Source of the DNA: Stella humosa
GTDB lineage: Bacteria > Pseudomonadota > Alphaproteobacteria > ATCC43930 > Allostellaceae
Direction of reading: 5' to 3'
NCBI RefSeq assembly: GCF_006738645.1
Contig: NZ_AP019700.1
Coordinates: 570,001 to 634,000, forward strand
Length of the DNA: 64,000 bases
Shown: one piece after another, positions 16,497 through 28,170 of the stretch
Layout of the letters: each line of letters starts with the position of its first letter
How positions within the stretch are numbered: the stretch's first letter is position 1
Made by a program: the position numbers and the translations under genes
The notes under the pieces: generated by a model
The model's input: the letters and a program-made list of their open reading frames with translations, nothing else
Told to the model about the DNA's origin: nothing
The model's database searches: none

Positions 16497-16898
16497 ATGC
16501 CCGCCATCGTTCTGCCGGCCGAGCCGGCGTCGGTGTCCAGGCTTTGGGACTGGCTGGAAGTCGAACTCGCCCATCTCGATCTCGATGCGACCCGGCGGGA
16601 CGCGATCCGCCTCTGCGCAGAGGAGATCGCGACCAACATCGTCACCCATGCCTACCCGGATGGGCCAGCGGGGGCGCAGTTCACGGTCGGCCTCGATGCC
16701 GGGCCGCCCGTCGCGCTGACCTTCGAGGACGCGGGCATCGCCTTCGACCCGACCGCCCACCAGGCGGTGCCGGCCGCCGGCCGGGCCGAGGACCTGGACA
16801 TCGGCGGCGTCGGCATCCGCCTGGTGCGCGGCTTCGCCCAGGGCATGGCCTATGGCCGGGCGGGTGGCACCAACCGCCTGCGGCTCACCTTCTCCTGA
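16497..16898 (+). CDS. RsbW-like anti-sigma regulatory serine kinase (copy 1)
   Basis: The product is a 133-residue HATPase_c domain protein. The N-box is EEIATNIVTHAYP, the G1 box is FEDAGIAFDP and the later glycine box is DIGGVGIRLVRGFA. Such proteins bind ATP, phosphorylate a partner STAS protein and otherwise hold a sigma factor or another effector. It is paired with the STAS gene directly upstream. No sigma-factor gene lies in the window, so the captive partner is unknown. Its stop lies 3 bp from the convergent glutaminase stop. Confidence 0.87.
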   Translation: MPAIVLPAEPASVSRLWDWLEVELAHLDLDATRRDAIRLCAEEIATNIVTHAYPDGPAGAQFTVGLDAGPPVALTFEDAGIAFDPTAHQAVPAAGRAEDLDIGGVGIRLVRGFAQGMAYGRAGGTNRLRLTFS

Positions 16899-16901
16899 CC
16901 G

Positions 16902-17927
16902 TCACCGCATCATCGTCGTCACGAACAGCGAGCCCGCGTTCGTGCATTCGAAGGCGTGCAGGCCGAAATCGGACGACAGGTCGGCAAAGGCCGCAAGGCC
17001 GCGCACGGAATTGCCCTGGGCATCCAGCCGGGGCGAGAAGGTGCCGATGCCGAGCTGGCGGTTGACGACGCCGACGATGCCGCCGCCGACGCCGCTCTTG
17101 GCCGGGATGCCGACATTGAAGGCCCAGCCGCCCGAATAGTCGTACATGCCGCAGGTGAACATGACCGCCAGCGTGTCGCGCACGGCGTTCAGCTCGAAGA
17201 CCTGGCGACGGGTGGACGGGTTCTCGCCGATATGGGCCAGCGTCGCACCCATGTGCGCCAGATCGGTCGCCGTCACCTCGATCGAGCATTGCCGGAAATA
17301 GGTGTCGAGGATGGCATCGACCGGGCCGTCGATCGCCCCGCAATTGCGCAGCAGATGGCCGATGGCGCGATTGCGGTGCCCGGTCTCCACCTCCGACCGA
17401 TAGACCGCCTCGTTGATCGCCAGGGGCCGTCCGGCCGCCTGCGACAGCCGGTCGAGGATGAGGGGGAATGCCCCCTCGCCGACCTGCTCGTAGAGGATGC
17501 CGGCGACCGTGATGGCGCCGGCATTGACCATCGGATTGAAGGCCCGGTTGGTCTTGGGGTCGAAGATGATGGCATTGAAGGCGTCGCCGCTCGGCTCGAC
17601 GCCGACCCGGCCCAGGATCGCCTTGCGGCCGATCATCTCCAGCGCGATGCAATAGGCGTAGGGCTTGGAGACAGACTGGATGGTGAAGGGCCGGTCCGCG
17701 TGGCCGGCGGTGAAAAGCTGGCCATCGGTGGTGGCGACGGCAACCCCGAACTGGTCGGGCTCGACCATGGCGAGTTGCGGAATGTAGTCGGCCAGCGCCC
17801 CGTCCAGGTTGCCGCGATGACGCTCATGCAGCTCGATCAGTGCCTGCTGCATTCCATAGGCCTCATGTTCGCCCGCCATGCCCGGTTCGGCATGCAGACC
17901 GCGGGCGGGCTGATGCGACATGTTCAT
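16902..17927 (-). CDS. glsA: Glutaminase A
   Basis: The product is about 341 residues. It belongs to the serine beta-lactamase-like glutaminases, which hydrolyse glutamine to glutamate and ammonia in the cytoplasm. FTIQSVSKPYAYCIAL contains the catalytic Ser-x-x-Lys, and NPMVNAGAI, the GENPSTRR region and PAKSGVGGGI are further hallmarks. The start is ATG at 17927 (MNMSHQ) or 17921. The usual glutaminase domain begins about 30 residues in, so the first 25 residues are an extension. The gene stands between two partner-switching modules on the opposite strand, with no clear functional link. Confidence 0.93.
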   Translation of the reverse strand: MNMSHQPARGLHAEPGMAGEHEAYGMQQALIELHERHRGNLDGALADYIPQLAMVEPDQFGVAVATTDGQLFTAGHADRPFTIQSVSKPYAYCIALEMIGRKAILGRVGVEPSGDAFNAIIFDPKTNRAFNPMVNAGAITVAGILYEQVGEGAFPLILDRLSQAAGRPLAINEAVYRSEVETGHRNRAIGHLLRNCGAIDGPVDAILDTYFRQCSIEVTATDLAHMGATLAHIGENPSTRRQVFELNAVRDTLAVMFTCGMYDYSGGWAFNVGIPAKSGVGGGIVGVVNRQLGIGTFSPRLDAQGNSVRGLAAFADLSSDFGLHAFECTNAGSLFVTTMMR

Positions 17928-17971
17928 GACAGGGTCGCACGCAAATCGTGGGCCAGTCCATCCGCATTCGC

Positions 17972-19615
17972 CTATTCGGCGGCGGCCGTCCGCCAGGCCG
18001 CGGCCCTGGCCCCGCGATCCTTCGCCGCCAGGCGGACGATGCGCCCGGCGATCCACAGGGTGCGCTCGAACAGGCCGGTCAGGCGCAACAGGTCTTCCTG
18101 GGTGTCGGCGGGCAGGTCCTGTTGCTGGCGGATGGCACCCTGGCGCATGGCCTCCACCACGTCGCCGCGGTCGCCCGTCATCAGCGCCAGCATGGCGATC
18201 TGGTCGGCCTGCGGGTCGGCCAGGCATTCCGCCAGCAATTCCAGCACCAGGTGCAGCGATTCGGCCATGCCGCTCAGCAGCGGCTCCAGCGCCCGATGCG
18301 GGCCGAGGCGCCCGATCGTTGCCGTCAGGCTGACCAGCGTATCGATCTGCGACAGCAGCAGCTCGTTGCGGCTGCGCAAGTCGACGGCGTCCGCCACGGC
18401 GGTTGCGTCCGTCCGGCGCGCCAGGATCTCGTTGAGGAAGCGGTCGATCGCCTGGCCCAGCGCCTTCAGCCCATGCGGCAGGGCCGGCCCGGCGGCCTGC
18501 GACGGGCCTGCGTCGGCGCGGACGGCGTCCAGCAAGGACGGCAACAGCGCTGCCAGCCGCACCTGCTCCCGGCCGGCCAGGTCCACGGCGCCGGCCGGCT
18601 CTGCCAGGGCCTCGTCGTAGAGGTATTTCGGCCGGGCCAGGGCCTCGCCGGCGTCGGGCGGGGACAGGCGGGCGCACAGGCGGGACAGCGGGCCGATGGC
18701 CGCCGTGGCCAGAAGGGCGGCGGCGACTTGCACGGCCGTGAAGGCGATGCCGGTCTGTGCGCCCGGCCCATCGGCGAATGCGGCCACCGCCATCGCCATG
18801 GTCGAGGGCAGGCCCAGCATGACCTCGACGGCGGCCAGGGCCAGCAGGGCCGCCACCCCCAGCACCTTGGCGAATGCCTGGAACAGCAGGAGCTGGCGGC
18901 CGGTGCCCTGCATCCGCCAGCCGAGGATGAGGCTCGATCCGGCCGAGCCGAGCGAGGCGCCATAGACCAGTGCCGCCAGCGCCTCGAAGCTGAACCAGCT
19001 CGTGGCGGCGAGTGCCACCACGGCCGCGGCGACGGTGCTGGACGACTGCACCACCAGGGCCAGTGCCGCACCCAGCAGCAGCAGGACCACCGGCGCCCCG
19101 TGCGAGAAGGCGACGACGTCGGCGAACCATGGCGCCTCGGTCATCGGGCCCAGCGACCGGCGCAGGATCTGCAGGCCGAGGAACAGCGTCCCGACGCCGA
19201 AGAGGGCGCTGATGCCGGGGCCCCAGAGCGGCGAATCGCGCAGGCGGCTGACCTGGAGGAAGCCGGTGATGCCGACCAGGTACAGCACCACCAGCTCCAG
19301 CCGGATGGTCGCGAGCAGGACGATGGCGGCCGTGCCGACGGCGGACCAGGCGACCGCCAGCAGCCCGCGCCGCAGCGGCATGAAGCCGGCGCCGACCAGG
19401 CTGAGCACGATGTAGGCGGCGGCGTTGGTGCTCTGCGTGATCGCGCCGATGCCGGCACCCGTCAGCGCGGCCCGCAGCGGCGAGTGGGTGGCGTGGCGCA
19501 GCAGGTCGCGCAGGCGCCGGCCGGCCATCGCCTGCAGGCTGATCTGCACCTGGCGCATTCCGTACATGGCCAGGCCGAGGCCGCCCAGAATGGCCGAGAT
19601 GACTTCGAACAGCAT
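17972..19615 (-). CDS. Na+/Pi cotransporter family protein (NptA/YjbB-like)
   Basis: This 547-residue inner-membrane protein has two inverted membrane repeats, each with a Gln-Ser-rich substrate motif: GAITQSTNAAAYIVL (about 57-71) and ALVVQSSSTVAAAVVAL (about 192-208). About ten hydrophobic helices occupy the first 310 residues. The C-terminal 230 residues are helical and PhoU-like. Family members move phosphate with sodium, often outward. It precedes glsA in transcription with a 44-bp gap, so the two could share a transcript. The upstream 170 bp separates it from the divergent anti-sigma kinase gene; I see no clear promoter there. Confidence 0.88.
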   Translation of the reverse strand: MLFEVISAILGGLGLAMYGMRQVQISLQAMAGRRLRDLLRHATHSPLRAALTGAGIGAITQSTNAAAYIVLSLVGAGFMPLRRGLLAVAWSAVGTAAIVLLATIRLELVVLYLVGITGFLQVSRLRDSPLWGPGISALFGVGTLFLGLQILRRSLGPMTEAPWFADVVAFSHGAPVVLLLLGAALALVVQSSSTVAAAVVALAATSWFSFEALAALVYGASLGSAGSSLILGWRMQGTGRQLLLFQAFAKVLGVAALLALAAVEVMLGLPSTMAMAVAAFADGPGAQTGIAFTAVQVAAALLATAAIGPLSRLCARLSPPDAGEALARPKYLYDEALAEPAGAVDLAGREQVRLAALLPSLLDAVRADAGPSQAAGPALPHGLKALGQAIDRFLNEILARRTDATAVADAVDLRSRNELLLSQIDTLVSLTATIGRLGPHRALEPLLSGMAESLHLVLELLAECLADPQADQIAMLALMTGDRGDVVEAMRQGAIRQQQDLPADTQEDLLRLTGLFERTLWIAGRIVRLAAKDRGARAAAWRTAAAE

Positions 19616-19788
19616 GGCGCTCCGCCGGCGACGGCCGGTCAGGGGCTGTATGGCGGCTCCCGGTTACGGTTTGATGAAGGGCCGAAATGTCGGGCCGCGT
19701 GCATCTCGGCCGTTGCCAGCCAGTCGCGGTCGCCTATGGTAGCGCCGCAGGCTGGGTTCCCGCCTGCGCGAGACGGGGGCGTCTGGGC

Positions 19789-20226
19789 ATGGCGACGGCG
19801 GAGCGGACGGTGGAGATGCGGGCGACCACCGACGAAATACCGGTGCTGCTGGACCGCATGGAGGCCGAAGGCGGGCAGGTGGGCGCGCCGGCCGGCCTGC
19901 TTTCCGATCTGCGCCTGTGCCTCGACGAATTGCTGGTGAACGTCGTGATGCACGGCGCGCCGGCGCCGTCGGCCATCATCACCGTCCACTACCGGCTGCA
20001 GGCGGACGGCGTCTGGGCGGAGATCGTCGATCCGGGGCCGCCCTTCGATCCCCTGTCCCTGCCCGACCCCGATATCGAGCTGTCGCTCGACGATCGCGTG
20101 CCGGGCGGGCTCGGCATCTACTTCGTCCGCCGATTGATGGACGAGGTGGTGTATGAGAGGCGGGACGCATTCAATCGGTTGCGGCTCGCCAAGCGGGCCG
20201 CTTCATCCCCCGAGGCAACTCTCTGA
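19789..20226 (+). CDS. RsbW-like anti-sigma regulatory serine kinase (copy 2)
   Basis: The product is a 145-residue HATPase_c domain protein with N-box DELLVNVVMHGAP, G1 box EIVDPGPPFDPLSLPD and glycine box VPGGLGIYFVRRLMDEV. The ATG at 19789 starts MATAERTVEMRATTDEIP, which matches family length. It lies 12 bp before a STAS gene and opens a run of five co-directional signalling genes ending with a PP2C phosphatase. Together they form a complete partner switch: kinase, antagonist, sensor kinase, receiver and phosphatase. Confidence 0.87.
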   Translation: MATAERTVEMRATTDEIPVLLDRMEAEGGQVGAPAGLLSDLRLCLDELLVNVVMHGAPAPSAIITVHYRLQADGVWAEIVDPGPPFDPLSLPDPDIELSLDDRVPGGLGIYFVRRLMDEVVYERRDAFNRLRLAKRAASSPEATL

Positions 20227-20238
20227 AGGTTCGATATC

Positions 20239-20565
20239 ATGCGGATCGTTGAAGAACCCTTTGGCAGCGGCGTGGTCGTGAAGCCGATCGGCCGGCTCGA
20301 CAGCACGACGGCGCCGGCCGCCGAACAGGCCATCCGCGACGCCCTGACGCGCTCGGGCCATCGGCTCCTGCTCGACATGGGCGAGCTCGACTATGTCAGC
20401 AGCGCCGGGTTGCGGGTCGTGCTGGCCGCGGCCAAGCAGAGCAACGCCGCCAACGGCAAGTTCCTCGTCTGCGATCTTCGTCCGCAGGTGCGCCAGGTGT
20501 TCGAGCTGAGCGGCTTCACCCGCATCATCTCCATCGTGGCGACCAGGGCCGAGGCCGAACTCTGA
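20239..20565 (+). CDS. STAS-domain anti-sigma factor antagonist (copy 2)
   Basis: The product is 108 residues, one STAS domain. The probable phosphorylation site is Ser55 within DYVSSAGLRVV, exactly aligned with the copy at 16129; Ser54 is next to it. Unlike that copy it follows its kinase gene rather than preceding it. It should be phosphorylated by the upstream kinase and dephosphorylated by the REC-PP2C protein encoded at 23811. The next gene, a hybrid kinase, begins 40 bp downstream. Confidence 0.88.
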   Translation: MRIVEEPFGSGVVVKPIGRLDSTTAPAAEQAIRDALTRSGHRLLLDMGELDYVSSAGLRVVLAAAKQSNAANGKFLVCDLRPQVRQVFELSGFTRIISIVATRAEAEL

Positions 20566-20604
20566 CCGGCGCCGGCGCCCCGGGTTGAAGGCGGGAGTGC
20601 CGGC

Positions 20605-23430
<2,826 letters not shown>

Positions 23431-23436
23431 GGGACC

Positions 23437-23814
23437 ATGACGAAAATCCTCATCGTCGAGGACAACGAGATGAACCGGGACCTCCTGTCGCGCCGGCTGG
23501 TCAAGAAGGGCTACGAGGTGGCGCTGGCGCTCGATGGCCATGAGGGCGTCGAGGCGGCGGGGCGCGAGATGCCGGACCTGATCCTGATGGATGTGGGTCT
23601 GCCCGGCATCGACGGCCACGAGGCCACCCGCCGGATCAAGGCCGCGGCCGCCACGACCGCGATCCCGATCATCGCGCTGACGGCGCACGCCATGTCCGAC
23701 GACCGGACCAAGGCGCTCGATGCCGGCTGCGACGACTACGACACCAAGCCGATCGACATGCCCCGGCTGTTGGGCAAGATCGAGGTGCTACTGGCACGGA
23801 CGGGAACGCGATGA
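23437..23814 (+). CDS. Single-domain response regulator (DivK/CheY-like)
   Basis: This 125-residue stand-alone receiver has phospho-acceptor Asp52 in LILMDVGLPGIDG, acidic residues in VEDNEMNRD, and the switch Thr and Lys in IALTAHAM and TKPIDMPRL. There is no output domain. It starts 6 bp after the hybrid kinase and its stop overlaps the next start (ATGA, 23811-23814), so it is co-translated with the kinase and the phosphatase. It probably shuttles phosphate within this pathway, as DivK-like proteins do. Confidence 0.93.
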   Translation: MTKILIVEDNEMNRDLLSRRLVKKGYEVALALDGHEGVEAAGREMPDLILMDVGLPGIDGHEATRRIKAAAATTAIPIIALTAHAMSDDRTKALDAGCDDYDTKPIDMPRLLGKIEVLLARTGTR

Positions 23815-25070
23815 GCGAGACCATGGAACGCACGCCGGCCGACCGCCGCGCGGCCAACGAAGAGCAGCGCCGCGCCGCCATGGCGCGAATCGGCGGCGGG
23901 GCGGTGTCGGTGCTGGTCGTCGACGACCATCCCGACAATCGCGACCTCCTGAAGCGCCGCCTGGAGCGGCTGGGCGTCACCCATGTCGGCATGGCGGTCG
24001 ACGGGCTGGAGGCGGTGGCGATGATCCGCGCCCAGCCCTTCGACCTGGTCTTCCTCGACGTCATGATGCCGAACATGAACGGCTACGAGGTGCTGGAGCG
24101 GCTGCGCGACGAGAACCGCCTGGCAGACCTGCCCGTGGTCATGATCTCGGCCCTGACCGAGATGGACAGCGTCGTGCGCTGCATCGAACTGGGGGCCGAG
24201 GACTATCTGGCCAAGCCCTTCAACCCGACGCTGCTGCGCGCGCGCCTCTATGCCCTGCTGGAGAAGAAGCGCCTGCGGGATGCGGTGCGCGAGAACCTGC
24301 GCCGGCTGGAAAGCGACCTGGAGGCGGCGCGCTCGAGCCAGCTCGGCATGGTGCCCCCGGCCATGGAGCCGCGCGGCGCCGACTGGCCGGTCGGCATCCA
24401 GGCCAAGCTGGAGCCGGCGCGCCAGGTCGGCGGCGACCTGATCGACTTCTTCCCGCTGGGGGCGGGGCATTGCTGCTTCCTCCTGGGCGACGTCTCCGGC
24501 AAGGGGCCGGCTGCGGCGCTCTTCATGGCACGGGCCTGGGGCACGCTGCGATCGGCGGCACCGCTGTGGACCGAGCGCACGGACGACAATGCCGGCGTGG
24601 CCGCGATGATGCAGGCGGTCAACCAGCGCATGAGCGAGGCCAACCCCGCCTTCGAGTTCCTGACGCTGTTCGTGGGCGTGCTCGACGTGGCGACCGGGCG
24701 CATCGTCTATTCCAATGCCGGCCATCCGCCGCCATACCGCATGCGGGCGGGCGAGGCGCCGCTGCCCCTGCCGTTGGTGGGCGGCATGCCGGTCGGCATC
24801 GACGAGCGGGTCGGATACACTGTGGGGTCGATCGACCTGGCGCCCGGCGACCGCATCGTCGTCTATTCCGACGGCGTCACCGAGGCGATGAACACGGCCA
24901 AGGAATTCTATGGCGACGACCATCTGGCCGATGTCCTCGACCAGGTCCGCGAAGCCGACCCGGCCGGCCTGGTGGCCCATGTCCGCCAGTCGGTAGCCGA
25001 GTTCGCGCTGGGCGAGGAACAGTCCGACGACATCGCCATCCTGGCGCTGGGCTGGAAGGTCGGCGACTGA
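23811..25070 (+). CDS. Receiver-PP2C (SpoIIE/RsbU-type) phosphatase
   Basis: This 419-residue response regulator has a receiver (about 33-150, phospho-acceptor Asp83 in LVFLDVMMPNMNGY), a short coiled coil and a PP2C serine phosphatase domain. The metal-binding aspartates are in QVGGDLIDFF, LGDVSGKGPAAALF, YSDGVTEAM and QSDDIAILAL. It should dephosphorylate the STAS antagonist(s) at 20239 and perhaps 16129 when its receiver is phosphorylated, so linking the two-component input to the partner switch. Coupling to the upstream receiver gene is by ATGA overlap. It ends 7 bp from the convergent MFS gene. Confidence 0.92.
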   Translation: MSETMERTPADRRAANEEQRRAAMARIGGGAVSVLVVDDHPDNRDLLKRRLERLGVTHVGMAVDGLEAVAMIRAQPFDLVFLDVMMPNMNGYEVLERLRDENRLADLPVVMISALTEMDSVVRCIELGAEDYLAKPFNPTLLRARLYALLEKKRLRDAVRENLRRLESDLEAARSSQLGMVPPAMEPRGADWPVGIQAKLEPARQVGGDLIDFFPLGAGHCCFLLGDVSGKGPAAALFMARAWGTLRSAAPLWTERTDDNAGVAAMMQAVNQRMSEANPAFEFLTLFVGVLDVATGRIVYSNAGHPPPYRMRAGEAPLPLPLVGGMPVGIDERVGYTVGSIDLAPGDRIVVYSDGVTEAMNTAKEFYGDDHLADVLDQVREADPAGLVAHVRQSVAEFALGEEQSDDIAILALGWKVGD

Positions 25071-25077
25071 GATCGGT

Positions 25078-26250
25078 CTAGCCGTCGGCCCGCCACCCTT
25101 CCGGGTCGGGCAGGCGGATGCTGGCGACGACCGCCAGGGCCGACAGCAGCGCGCAGGCGCCGATCGGCCAAGTGTAGGAGCCGAGGCGATCGAAGGCGAA
25201 GCCGGCCAGCGGCGGCCCCAGCAGGCAGCCGACGGCGACGCCGCTGAAGACCGCGCCCATGATGGCGCCGATGGCGCGCGCGCCGAAGAAGTCCGCGCAA
25301 AGCGTCGGCACGAGCGCGACATAGCCGCCATAGCTGAGGCCGAAGGCGACCGCGAACACGGCCAGCATCCACAACTGGCCGGCCGCCATCCAGAAGACGA
25401 GCAGGGCCGCCTGGCCGGCCACCACGGCGATCAGCACGCGGCGGCGGCCGAGCCGGTCGGCGGCCGAGCCGATGACGAAGCGGCCGAGGATGCTGCCGGC
25501 GCCGATCAGGCCGAGCAGGGAGGCAGCGGCGCGCTCCGACGCGCCGAGGTCGATAGCGGCCGGCGCCAGGTGGACGAACGGCACGAAGATCCCGAACGAG
25601 GTGAGGAAGGTCGCAATCGCCATCAGGCGGAACGGCCGGCTGCGGGCGGCCGCCCGGAAGTCGAGCCCGCTCATGGCGCGCGGCCCGATGCCGGGGCTGG
25701 CGGCTGGCAGGCCGTCCGGCGCCAGGCCGCGGCGCTGCGGCCGGCTGTCGAGCAGCAGGGCGCCCGTGCCGCCCACCAGCAGGGTGCCGGCGGCCAGTAC
25801 CAGATAGCTGTCGCGCCAGCCGATCGCCCCCACCAGCCAGGCGGCGACGGGGGGTATCACCAGCGTGCCGGCGCCGATGCCGGCGATGGCGATGCCCGTG
25901 GCGAACGCCCGGCGGCGCACGAACCAGGGCTGCACCGCGCCCACCGACGGCACGTAGGAAAAGCCGACGCCGATGCCGACGCCCAGCCCCGCCGCCAGGT
26001 AGATCTGCCACAGGGCGTCCGCCCGGCTGGCCAGCGCCAGGCCGGCCGTCATGATCGCCATGCCGAGGAAGGCGACGCGGCGCGGCCCCCAGCGGTCGGC
26101 CGCCGCCCCGCTGGCCAGCCCCAGGCCGAAATAGAGCGAGCCCGAGATCGCGAAGACGATGGAAAGGTCGCCGCGCCGGGCCGCGAACTCGCGCTCCAGC
26201 GCGGTGAAGAAGGCCCCGAAGCTGTAGCCGACGCCGAAGCCCGCGAACAT
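25078..26250 (-). CDS. MFS transporter (OFA/monocarboxylate-like), start uncertain
   Basis: The frame from the ATG at 26250 gives 390 residues with about twelve membrane helices. It contains the MFS loop motif as GAAADRWGPRR, and SAADRLGRRR in the second half. It resembles oxalate/formate and monocarboxylate carriers. The in-frame sequence continues upstream without ATG, GTG or TTG and reads PTLPIFHGWIVVGAAFAV, which looks like the true beginning of helix 1; a CTG at 26298 could be the start. With the ATG, helix 1 would be cut in half. It is divergent from a ThDP enzyme gene, so a keto- or dicarboxylate cargo is possible. Confidence 0.85.
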   Translation of the reverse strand: MFAGFGVGYSFGAFFTALEREFAARRGDLSIVFAISGSLYFGLGLASGAAADRWGPRRVAFLGMAIMTAGLALASRADALWQIYLAAGLGVGIGVGFSYVPSVGAVQPWFVRRRAFATGIAIAGIGAGTLVIPPVAAWLVGAIGWRDSYLVLAAGTLLVGGTGALLLDSRPQRRGLAPDGLPAASPGIGPRAMSGLDFRAAARSRPFRLMAIATFLTSFGIFVPFVHLAPAAIDLGASERAAASLLGLIGAGSILGRFVIGSAADRLGRRRVLIAVVAGQAALLVFWMAAGQLWMLAVFAVAFGLSYGGYVALVPTLCADFFGARAIGAIMGAVFSGVAVGCLLGPPLAGFAFDRLGSYTWPIGACALLSALAVVASIRLPDPEGWRADG

Positions 26251-26503
26251 GACCGCGAACGCCGCGCCGACGACGATCCAGCCGTGGAATATGGGCAGGG
26301 TCGGGATGAGACGGGATCGGGCGGGGCGGGCATGGGCGGCGGAGGCTAGCAGGGCCGGCGGCCGCCGTCGCGTGCCGGCGTGTCCTGCCGCGCCGGCCGT
26401 GGCGTCCCGGGGGTGCGCCGGCCGGGCCGCCCATGCTAGGTTTGGCGGCGCGCCCGGCTGCCCGGCGGCGGGGACGCATCGGCATTCGTAAGAAGGATAA
26501 TCC

Positions 26504-28138
26504 GTGACAAAAATGACCGGCGGACAGGCGCTCGTGGGCGCCCTGCACCAGCATGGGGTGGATACGGTTTTCGGCCTGCCCGGCGTTCAGCTCGACTGGC
26601 TGTTCAACGCCTTTCATGACCGCAAGAATCAGGTCCGCGTCATCCATAGCCGGCACGAGCAGGGCGTCGCCTACATGGCTTATGGCTATGCCCAGGCCAG
26701 CGGCCGCGTCGGCACCTATGCGGTCGTCCCCGGCCCGGGTGTGCTGAACACGACGGCCGCCCTGGCGACGGCCTATGCCTGCAACAGCCCCGTCCTGTGC
26801 CTGACCGGCCAGATCCATTCGGCCCATATCGGCCGCGGCGTCGGCCAGTTGCATGAGATCCCCGACCAGCTCGGCGTCATCGAGCGCCTGACGAAATGGT
26901 CCGCGCGCGCCAACCACCCGACCGAGATTCCGGGCCTGGTGCGCGAGGCGTTCCGCCAGATGGGCACGGGCCGCCCGCGGCCGGCGGGCCTGGAAGTGCC
27001 GCCCGACATCCTGCAACTGGAGACCGACGTCGACCTGGGTAGCGTGGCCCAGCCCGAAGCCGCGCCGGAGCCCGATTCGGATGCCATCGCCCGGGCAGCC
27101 AAGCTGCTGGGCGAGGCCAAGCGGCCGATGATCTTCGTCGGCAGCGGCTGCTGGGACGCGACCGAGGAGCTGCTGGCCCTGGCCGAGATGCTGCAGGCGC
27201 CGGTGATCGCCTCGCGCAACGGCATCGGCGCCATCGACGACCGCAACCCCCTGTCGCAGAAGCTGCAGGCGGCGTGGGAGATGTGGGCGACGGCCGACGT
27301 GGTGCTGGGCGTCGGCACCCGCCTGTCGCCCAACGTGCCGTCCTGGGGCGTCGATGCCGACCTCAAGATCATCCGCATGGACATCGACCCCGTCGAGGTC
27401 ACCCGCAACGGCAAGCCCGACGTCGGCATCGTCACGACGGCCAAGCGCGGCCTGGTGGCGCTGGCCGACGCGGTCGCCAAGGTGGCCGTCGCCCGCCCGT
27501 CGCGCACCGACGAGCTGAAGGCCCTCCAGGGCAAGACGCACGCCTTCTACGAGGAGAAGCTGGCGCCGCAGATGTCCTGGATCAACGCGCTGCGCCGCGC
27601 GCTGCCGGACGATGTGGTGCTGGTCGACGAGCTGACCCAGATCGGTTACGTCGCCCGCGTCGGCTTTCCCTGCTATCGCCCGCGCAGCTACATCACGTCG
27701 GGCTACCAGGGCACGCTGGGCTTCGGCTTCGCCACGGCGCTCGGCGCCAAGGTGGCCTGCCCGGACCGGCCGGTCGTCTCCATCACCGGCGACGGCGGCT
27801 TCATGTTCAACGTCCAGGAACTGTCGACCGCGGTCCAGAACGGCATCCACCTGATCACCGTCGTCTTCGCCGACGGGGCCTTCGGCAACGTCCAGCGCAT
27901 GCAGCGCCAGGACTATGGCGACCGGGTGATCGCGACCGAGCTGCACAACCCGGACTTCGTGAAGCTGGCCGAGAGCTTCGGCGCCCAGGGTGCCCGCGTC
28001 GATACCCCGGCCGAGCTGGAGAAGGCGCTGGCCCGCGCGCTGCGCGAGCCCGGCCCGTGGCTGATCGAGGCCCGCGTCGGGCGCCTGCCCGATCCCTGGC
28101 CGGTGCTGGGCGTCGGCCGGGCGCGCGGGCGCAAGTAG
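26504..28138 (+). CDS. Thiamine diphosphate-dependent enzyme (acetolactate synthase-like)
   Basis: This 544-residue three-domain ThDP enzyme has the N-terminal catalytic Glu in SRHEQGVAYMAYGYA and a central Rossmann-like domain (about 190-320). The ThDP/Mg motif begins GDGGFMFN and continues with VQELSTAVQNG. The GTG at 26504 is chosen because the agaagga ribosome site is 7 bp upstream; an ATG at 26513 is less well spaced. The family includes acetolactate synthase, benzoylformate decarboxylase and oxalyl-CoA decarboxylase relatives. No regulatory small subunit is nearby, so biosynthetic acetolactate synthase is unlikely. The divergent MFS carrier could import its substrate, but this is inference. 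Confidence 0.87.
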   Translation: MTKMTGGQALVGALHQHGVDTVFGLPGVQLDWLFNAFHDRKNQVRVIHSRHEQGVAYMAYGYAQASGRVGTYAVVPGPGVLNTTAALATAYACNSPVLCLTGQIHSAHIGRGVGQLHEIPDQLGVIERLTKWSARANHPTEIPGLVREAFRQMGTGRPRPAGLEVPPDILQLETDVDLGSVAQPEAAPEPDSDAIARAAKLLGEAKRPMIFVGSGCWDATEELLALAEMLQAPVIASRNGIGAIDDRNPLSQKLQAAWEMWATADVVLGVGTRLSPNVPSWGVDADLKIIRMDIDPVEVTRNGKPDVGIVTTAKRGLVALADAVAKVAVARPSRTDELKALQGKTHAFYEEKLAPQMSWINALRRALPDDVVLVDELTQIGYVARVGFPCYRPRSYITSGYQGTLGFGFATALGAKVACPDRPVVSITGDGGFMFNVQELSTAVQNGIHLITVVFADGAFGNVQRMQRQDYGDRVIATELHNPDFVKLAESFGAQGARVDTPAELEKALARALREPGPWLIEARVGRLPDPWPVLGVGRARGRK

Positions 28139-28170
28139 GCCGCGGCGATCGGGGCTGGGGGGCGACCGCC

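Noticed and set aside
24908-27946. Minus-strand open frame of 1012 codons covering the MFS and ThDP genes
   Set aside because: It is out of frame with both real genes, and its translation has no recognisable domain.
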